64,000 nucleotides of DNA from CAVXGU01 sp963761615. Its GTDB lineage: Bacteria; Acidobacteriota; Vicinamibacteria; Vicinamibacterales; CAVVIG01. A program made the translations under genes and the position numbers. Positions 59,315 through 64,000 of the stretch are shown one piece after another. The notes under the pieces were generated by a model. The model was not told where the DNA came from. It saw only the letters and a list, made by a program, of their open reading frames with translations, and did no database searches. Position 1 is the first letter of the stretch. Each line of letters starts with the position of its first letter. The DNA is taken from the NCBI GenBank assembly GCA_963761615.1, contig CAVXGU010000003.1:992001-1056000 (forward strand), given 5' to 3'.

Positions 59315-60657
59315 TGGACGCGGCGTCGGCGAAGACTCCGGAAACAGCCCGGCGAACGGCGGTCATCGCCGGGGCGATCGCGGTGGCGCTCGCGGCCGCG
59401 ACGGCCGCGCACTTCGGCATCACGCGCGCGCAGCCCGTGGTGGGCATCATCCTGATGCTCGGGATCGCCTACGCGTGCTCCACGGCCCGCTCCGCCATCG
59501 ACCTGAAGACGGTGCTCTGGGGCGTCGGCCTGCAGTTCGCCTTCGCCGTCGTCGTGCTCAAGACGACGGTGGGCCAGGTCGTGTTCCAGACGCTCGGCGA
59601 CCTCGTCACGCGTCTGATCGGCTTCTCCGGCGTCGGGGCCGCGTTCGTCTTCGGTCCGCTCGGCGACAACACCGTCTGGGGCCGCGTGATGACCGGCGCG
59701 CTCGGTTCGGACGGCGCACAGTACGCGAGCGTGTTCGCCTTTCAGGTGCTGCCGACCATCATCTTCATCGCGGCGCTGTTCGCCATCCTCTATTACTTCG
59801 GCGTCATGCAGGTCATCGTCCGGTTCATGGCGGTGGCGATGCAGAAGGTCATGCGCGCGAGCGGTGCCGAGTCGCTGAACGTGGCCGCCAGCATCTTCAT
59901 GGGCCAGACCGAGGCGCCCCTGACCATCCGGCCGTTCCTGCCCGAGATGACGATGTCGGAGCTGATGACGGTGATGACGTCGGGGATGGCGCACGTGTCC
60001 GGCGGCATCATGGCCGCCTACATCCTGTTCGGCGTCGAGGCACGCCATCTCCTCACGGCCGTGATCATGACCGCGCCCGGGACGCTGCTCATGGCGAAGA
60101 TGTTCGTGCCCGAGACGGGCCTGCCCAAGACGATGGGGACGGTTCAGCTCGACGTGGAGACGACCGACGTGAACGTGATCGACGCGGCCGGCCGCGGCAC
60201 GGGCGAGGGCCTGCACCTGGCGCTGAACGTGGGTGCGATGCTCATCTCGTTCCTCGCGCTCATCGCGCTCGTGAACGCGCTGCTCGGCCAGGTGGGCCTG
60301 AGCCTCCAGCAGATCTTCGGGTGGGGATTCGCACCGGTGGCGTGGAGCCTCGGTGTGCCGTGGCACGACGCGCCGGTGATCGGCAACCTCCTGGGGACGC
60401 GGATGGCGCTCAACGAGGTGGTCGCGTACTCGCAGCTCGGGCCGCTCAAGAGCTCGCTCGACCCGCGGTCGTTCACGATCGCGACCTACGCGCTGTGCGG
60501 ATTCGCGAACTTCAGTTCCATCGGCATTCAAATTGGCGGCATCGGCGCGCTGGCGCCGAGCCGCCGCCACGACCTGGCGCGCCTGGGGCTGCGTGCCATG
60601 ATTGCCGGGACGCTGGCCAACTTCATGACGGCCGCGATCGCCGGCTTTCTGCTCTGA
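59314..60657 (+). CDS. nupC: Concentrative nucleoside transporter NupC
   Basis: 447-residue CNT-family nucleoside importer driven by H+ or Na+. Conserved blocks are FVFGPLGDNTVWGRVMTG, SIFMGQTEAPLTIRPFLPEM, MTSGMAHVSGGIMAAYILFG and the C-terminal NEVVAYSQLGPLKSSLDPRS followed by CGFANFSSIGIQIGGIGALAP. It feeds substrate to the phosphorylases encoded on both sides. The start overlaps the deoA stop by one base. Confidence 0.94.
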   Translation: MDAASAKTPETARRTAVIAGAIAVALAAATAAHFGITRAQPVVGIILMLGIAYACSTARSAIDLKTVLWGVGLQFAFAVVVLKTTVGQVVFQTLGDLVTRLIGFSGVGAAFVFGPLGDNTVWGRVMTGALGSDGAQYASVFAFQVLPTIIFIAALFAILYYFGVMQVIVRFMAVAMQKVMRASGAESLNVAASIFMGQTEAPLTIRPFLPEMTMSELMTVMTSGMAHVSGGIMAAYILFGVEARHLLTAVIMTAPGTLLMAKMFVPETGLPKTMGTVQLDVETTDVNVIDAAGRGTGEGLHLALNVGAMLISFLALIALVNALLGQVGLSLQQIFGWGFAPVAWSLGVPWHDAPVIGNLLGTRMALNEVVAYSQLGPLKSSLDPRSFTIATYALCGFANFSSIGIQIGGIGALAPSRRHDLARLGLRAMIAGTLANFMTAAIAGFLL

Positions 60658-60685
60658 GAATCGGCGCCCCCAGGTGAGGTGAGGC

Positions 60686-61504
60686 GTGAGCGACTACGAA
60701 CGGGTGAAAGAGGCCGCCGCCGCCGTGGCCGATCGCGCCGGCGGCCCGCTCGCCGCCGCCGTCGTGCTGGGATCCGGCCTCGGCGGCTTCACCGCCGCGC
60801 TCCGCGAGGCGATCTCGATCCCGTACGCCAACGTGCCCGGCTTTCCGCCGTCTGCGATCGTCGGCCACGACGGACGGTTGGTAATCGGGTCCTCCGGCGG
60901 CCGCCGCATCGCGGCGCTGTCGGGCCGGTGTCACGCGTACGAGGGGCACGACCTCGGCCGGGTGACGTTCGCCGTGCGCACGATGGCCCTCCTCGGCGTG
61001 AGGGTCCTCGTGATCACCAACGCGGCCGGCGGTATCAACACGGGGTTCTCCGAAGGCGCCCTGATGGTCATCGACGATCACATCAACCTGACCGGAGGCA
61101 ATCCGCTGGTCGGGCCCCACGACGAACGGTTCGGGCCGCGGTTCCCCGACATGACGCACGTGTACTCGCCGCGGCTTCGCCGGATCGCCGACGAGGCGGG
61201 CGCGGCGGCCGGCGTGGCGCTCGCCCACGGGGTCTACGTCGGGCTGCTCGGTCCCAGCTTCGAGACGCCGGCCGAGATCCGCTACCTGCGGACGATCGGC
61301 GCCGACGCCGTCGGGTTCTCGACGGTGGCCGAGGCGATCGCGGCCCGGCACATGGGGGTGGAGGTCCTGGGCATCTCGTGCATCACGAACATGGCCGCGG
61401 GCGTCCTGCCGGCGCCGCTCAGCCACGAGGAGGTCCTCGCGACCACCGAGCGCGTGCGGGATCGGTTCATCGCGCTCCTGGAGGAGATCGTTGGCCGGCT
61501 CTGA
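60686..61504 (+). CDS. Purine-nucleoside phosphorylase
   Basis: 272 residues of the trimeric PNP (PunA/Xap) type rather than hexameric DeoD. Motifs are VVLGSGLGGF with its phosphate-binding Ser, SGRCHAYEGHDLGRVTF, ITNAAGGIN, LLGPSFETPAEIRYL and EVLGISCITNMAAGV. It cleaves inosine and guanosine. The start is a GTG 28 nt past the nupC stop. The stop overlaps the cdd TTG start region. Confidence 0.92.
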   Translation: MSDYERVKEAAAAVADRAGGPLAAAVVLGSGLGGFTAALREAISIPYANVPGFPPSAIVGHDGRLVIGSSGGRRIAALSGRCHAYEGHDLGRVTFAVRTMALLGVRVLVITNAAGGINTGFSEGALMVIDDHINLTGGNPLVGPHDERFGPRFPDMTHVYSPRLRRIADEAGAAAGVALAHGVYVGLLGPSFETPAEIRYLRTIGADAVGFSTVAEAIAARHMGVEVLGISCITNMAAGVLPAPLSHEEVLATTERVRDRFIALLEEIVGRL

Positions 61505-61880
61505 CCTGCTCGCCGCCGCCCGGCGCGCGCGCGAGCGCGCGGTCGCGCCGTTCTCGCACTTCAAGGTCGGCGCCGCGCTCGAGGCGGCCGACGGATCCGT
61601 AATCACCGGCTGCAACATCGAGAACGCGACCTACGGGCTGACCCTCTGCGCCGAGCGCGTCGCCATGTTCAAGGCCTTGTCCGAGGGCCACCGCGCCTTC
61701 GCGCGCATCGCGATCGTCGCCGATGCCGACGCCCCGACGCCGCCCTGCGGCGCCTGCCGCCAGATCCTCTGGGAGTTCGGGGGCGATCTCGAGGTGCTGC
61801 TCGGCAACCTCACCGCCGACAAGGGCTCTCACCGGTTGAAGGATCTCCTCCCGCTGCCGTTCGACGCGCGGCTGCTCTGA
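61491..61880 (+). CDS. cdd: Cytidine deaminase
   Basis: 129-residue tetrameric-type cytidine deaminase. The catalytic zinc site is TLCAERVAMFKAL (Cys-Ala-Glu) with PPCGACRQILWEF; substrate residues are in FSHFKVGAALEAADG and GCNIENATYG. It starts at a TTG inside the end of the PNP gene, with the preceding GAGGAGA as ribosome site. It completes the deoA-nupC-pnp-cdd salvage operon. After it come an inverted repeat and a heptad-like array. Confidence 0.92.
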   Translation: MAGSDLLAAARRARERAVAPFSHFKVGAALEAADGSVITGCNIENATYGLTLCAERVAMFKALSEGHRAFARIAIVADADAPTPPCGACRQILWEFGGDLEVLLGNLTADKGSHRLKDLLPLPFDARLL

Positions 61881-61933
61881 TAGGCTCTCGGCTCCAGGTA
61901 CGAACGCCGCACCGGGTCGTGACACGGACCCCC

Positions 61934-61991
61934 GAGAGCCCTGAGCCCGGGAGCCCAGAGCCCGGGAGCCTAGAGCCCAGAGCCCAAAGCC
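61934..61991. repeat. GAGCCC-type 7-8 bp repeat array with upstream inverted repeat
   Basis: Imperfect units such as GAGCCCG, GGAGCCC, AGAGCCC, TAGAGCC spaced 7-8 bp apart fill the cdd-mtnA gap. A 9-bp element GGCTCTCGG at 61883-61891 is the exact inverse of CCGAGAGCC at 61932-61940 and could form a hairpin behind cdd. The array runs up to the mtnA -10 box. Confidence 0.85.
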
Positions 61992-61993
61992 TA

Positions 61994-61999
61994 TAAGAT
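61994..61999 (+). promoter_or_regulatory. -10-like TAAGAT, leaderless layout for mtnA
   Basis: Within CTATAAGATCGTCCC, TAAGAT ends 6 nt before the mtnA ATG (an alternative reading TATAAG lies 8 nt away). No Shine-Dalgarno precedes the ATG. Confidence 0.45.
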
Positions 62000-62005
62000 C
62001 GTCCC

Positions 62006-63067
62006 ATGCTCCCGACCATCGCGTGGGAAGACGACGCGGTCGTGATGATCGACCAGCGCAAGCTGCCGTCCGCGGAGGTGTACGTTCGCTGCCGGACCGC
62101 CGCCGAGGTGGCCCGCGCCATCCGGACCATGGTGATCCGCGGCGCGCCGGCGATCGGCGTGGCCGCGGCGATGGGGCTTGCGCTCGGCGTCCGCAAGAGC
62201 AAGGCGACGGGCACGCAGAGGCTCGCGGCCGAGTTCCAGAAGACGTGTGACGCCATGGCGGCCACGCGTCCGACGGCCGTCAACCTGTTCTGGGCCATCG
62301 AGCGCATGAAGCGGGTGTTCAGCGCGGCGGTCGCGGCGGGCGAGTCGGTCGACGAGATCAGGGATCGGCTCGCGCGGGAAGCGCGGGCCATCCACGACGA
62401 AGACGTGCAGAGCTGCCGCGCCATGGGTGCCTTCGGCGCTGCGGTCGTGCCCGACGACGCGAAGATTCTCACCCACTGCAACGCCGGCGCGCTGGCGACC
62501 GCCGGTTACGGCACGGCGCTCGGGGTCATTCGCGGCGCGGTCGAGGCCGGCAAGCAGGTCGTCGTGTTCGCCGACGAGACCCGGCCGTTCCTCCAGGGCG
62601 CGCGGCTGACCGCCTGGGAGCTCGTCCGGGATCACATCCCGACGACGGTCGTCACCGACAACATGGCGGGAGCGCTGATGCGCCAGGGCCGCGTCAACTT
62701 CGTCGTCGTCGGCGCGGACCGGATCGCGGCCAACGGCGACACCGCGAACAAGATCGGGACCTACACCGTCGCCGTGCTCGCGCGGGAGCACGGCGTCCCC
62801 TTCTACGTCGCGGCGCCGCTCTCGACGATCGATCTGCAGACATCCGACGGTTCGCAGATCCCGATCGAGGAGCGGTCGGCGAAGGAGGTCACCCACGTCG
62901 GGGGAACGCAGCTGGCGCCCGCCGGGGCGGCGGTGTGGAATCCGGCGTTCGACGTCACACCGCACGAGCTCATCAGCGGCATCATCACCGAGCGCGGCAT
63001 CTTCCGGGCACCCTACGTCGAGTCGCTGCGGCGGGCGTTCGAACCCTCGGCGGAAGTGGCGGGATAG
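62006..63067 (+). CDS. mtnA: Methylthioribose-1-phosphate isomerase
   Basis: 353 residues; converts 5-methylthioribose-1-phosphate to the ribulose form in methionine salvage. The family blocks are MVIRGAPAIGVAAAMGLALG, THCNAGALATAGYGTALGV with the catalytic Cys, and VVGADRIAANGDTANKIGTY with the catalytic Asp. The C-terminal NPAFDVTPHELISGIITERG is typical of the eIF2B-like fold. The ATG at 62006 follows a -10-like box by 6 nt. tsaD starts 5 nt after its stop. Confidence 0.93.
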   Translation: MLPTIAWEDDAVVMIDQRKLPSAEVYVRCRTAAEVARAIRTMVIRGAPAIGVAAAMGLALGVRKSKATGTQRLAAEFQKTCDAMAATRPTAVNLFWAIERMKRVFSAAVAAGESVDEIRDRLAREARAIHDEDVQSCRAMGAFGAAVVPDDAKILTHCNAGALATAGYGTALGVIRGAVEAGKQVVVFADETRPFLQGARLTAWELVRDHIPTTVVTDNMAGALMRQGRVNFVVVGADRIAANGDTANKIGTYTVAVLAREHGVPFYVAAPLSTIDLQTSDGSQIPIEERSAKEVTHVGGTQLAPAGAAVWNPAFDVTPHELISGIITERGIFRAPYVESLRRAFEPSAEVAG

Positions 63068-63072
63068 GCGAC

Positions 63073-64000
63073 ATGCGTCTCCTGGGCATCGAGACCTCCT
63101 GCGACGAGACCGCGGCCGCCGTCGTCGAGGAGACCGGAGACGCGGCCCGCCCGTGGACGCTGCGCTCGAACGTCGTCGCGTCGCAGGTGAACATCCACCG
63201 GGACTGGGGCGGCGTCGTGCCCGAGCTCGCCTCGCGCCAGCACATCCGCGACATCTGCGGCGTCGTCGAGCGTGCGCTGGCCGATGCGGGCGCGCGCTGG
63301 GCGGATCTGGACGGCGTCGCCGTGACGCAGGGACCGGGTCTCGTCGGCTCGCTGCTCGTCGGCGTCGCGTTCGCCAAGGCCGCCGTGGCGGCCGCACACC
63401 TGCCCCTGGTGGCCGTGCATCACCTCGCCGGTCACATCGAGTCGCTGGTGCTCGAGCACGGCGAGCTGCCGATGCCGGCCGTCGTGCTCGTCGTCTCCGG
63501 CGGGCACACGAGCCTCTATCTGGTCGACCGGCCGGGCCATTACCAGCCGATCAGCCGCACGCGCGACGATGCGGCCGGCGAGGCCTACGACAAGGTCGCG
63601 AAGCTGCTGGGACTGGGCTATCCCGGCGGGCCGGTCGTGGACCGGCTGGCCCGGACGGGCAACGACCGCGCCGTGCCGCTGCCCACCACGCGGCTGACGC
63701 ACGCCGATCGGAACGCGCCCGAGCTCAAGGGCGATCTCGACTTCAGCTTCAGCGGCCTGAAGACGGCGGTGCTCCGCTATGTGCGGCAGGCGCCGGCGCC
63801 GCTGTCCGAGGCACACATCGCCGACCTGTGCGCCAGCTTCCAGCGCGTGGTCGTGTCGGTGCTGATCGACCGCGTCTTCGACGCCGCGCGCCGGTTCCAG
63901 GCGAGGAGCGTCGGAGTGGCCGGCGGCGTGTCGGCGAACAGCCGGTTGCGGGCCGACCTCGCCGAGCACGGACGGCTCCGCGACATCCCGACCTTCGTAC
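63073..64000 (+). CDS. tsaD: tRNA N6-adenosine threonylcarbamoyltransferase TsaD (cut by window end)
   Basis: The first 309 residues are present; TsaD is usually about 340. It transfers threonylcarbamoyl to A37 of ANN-decoding tRNAs with TsaB and TsaE. Visible are LLGIETSCDETAAAVVEE, VTQGPGLVGSLLVG, metal ligands in AVHHLAGHIES (His117, His121), VVSGGHTSLY, RTRDDAAGEAYDKVAKLLGL and GVAGGVSANSRLR. The gene begins at the ATG at 63073 and has no stop before 64000, so it is partial at its 3' end. Confidence 0.95.
   Translation, partial: MRLLGIETSCDETAAAVVEETGDAARPWTLRSNVVASQVNIHRDWGGVVPELASRQHIRDICGVVERALADAGARWADLDGVAVTQGPGLVGSLLVGVAFAKAAVAAAHLPLVAVHHLAGHIESLVLEHGELPMPAVVLVVSGGHTSLYLVDRPGHYQPISRTRDDAAGEAYDKVAKLLGLGYPGGPVVDRLARTGNDRAVPLPTTRLTHADRNAPELKGDLDFSFSGLKTAVLRYVRQAPAPLSEAHIADLCASFQRVVVSVLIDRVFDAARRFQARSVGVAGGVSANSRLRADLAEHGRLRDIPTFV

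Overview
The window is high-GC bacterial DNA that looks like Acidobacteriota, probably class Vicinamibacteria. The main pointers are an ADOP-type (acidobacterial duplicated orphan permease) MacB/FtsX protein, a VWFA-related secreted protein of the acidobacterial type, a DUF5916/CBM9 outer-membrane protein, and the mreBCD-mrdA-rodA-rng order. This assignment is inferred from gene content, not from a marker-gene search. I see no prophage, IS element or CRISPR array; the window is chromosomal core with lineage-specific secreted and signalling genes.

Layout. (1) 1-256: perfect 64-bp tandem repeats. (2) 270-10833, minus strand: nine tightly spaced genes running M24 peptidase, HtrA protease, MidA-like methyltransferase, CYTH protein, MurU-AmgK fusion, TIM-barrel isomerase, asnS, rimO, then rimP behind a terminator-like hairpin. 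(3) 10945-17973: VWA-related protein and PrcB-domain protein, two small minus-strand genes, a VOC protein, alpha-glucan phosphorylase and an outer-membrane protein. (4) 18006-21368, minus: redox/export cluster of ApbE, DUF3570 beta-barrel carrying a CXXCH motif, DUF4266, TlpA and c-type cytochrome; then glpK and a YeeE-type transporter. (5) 24345-37825, minus: SDR, amino-acid-type ABC transporter with a fused binding protein and permease, methyltransferase, esterase, NhaA, UspE-like protein, DUF5916 protein, CAP lipoprotein, tRNA-Leu(CAG) and the ADOP permease. (6) 37860-49911: sppA, a PpiD-like foldase (minus), a GAF-GGDEF cyclase and the cell-shape operon mreBCD-mrdA-rodA-rng. (7) 49975-57976, minus: HEAT-like / HD-GYP / HEAT-like / HD-GYP cassette followed by a minimal MGMT and a small exported protein. 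(8) 58007-64000, plus: nucleoside salvage operon deoA-nupC-pnp-cdd, then mtnA and tsaD (cut by the window end).

The most unusual content is the four-gene cassette at 50775-57976. Two HD-GYP proteins alternate with two large HEAT-like proteins, and all four begin with what looks like the same ~130-residue module marked by an aromatic-x-P-x-H-P motif. Other points of note: a single-chain MurU-AmgK peptidoglycan-recycling enzyme; a recurrent promoter layout with a -10 hexamer 6-9 nt before the ATG, implying many leaderless mRNAs; a 13-codon leader ORF; and heptanucleotide repeat arrays, one of which sits in frame inside rimO.

Sequence quality. Several genes are broken by single-base indels, mostly in short homopolymers (DUF3570, ADOP permease, second HEAT-like gene, and six or more in mreBCD). 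The homologous frame resumes each time, so assembly or base-calling errors are the simplest explanation. I annotate these as single genes.
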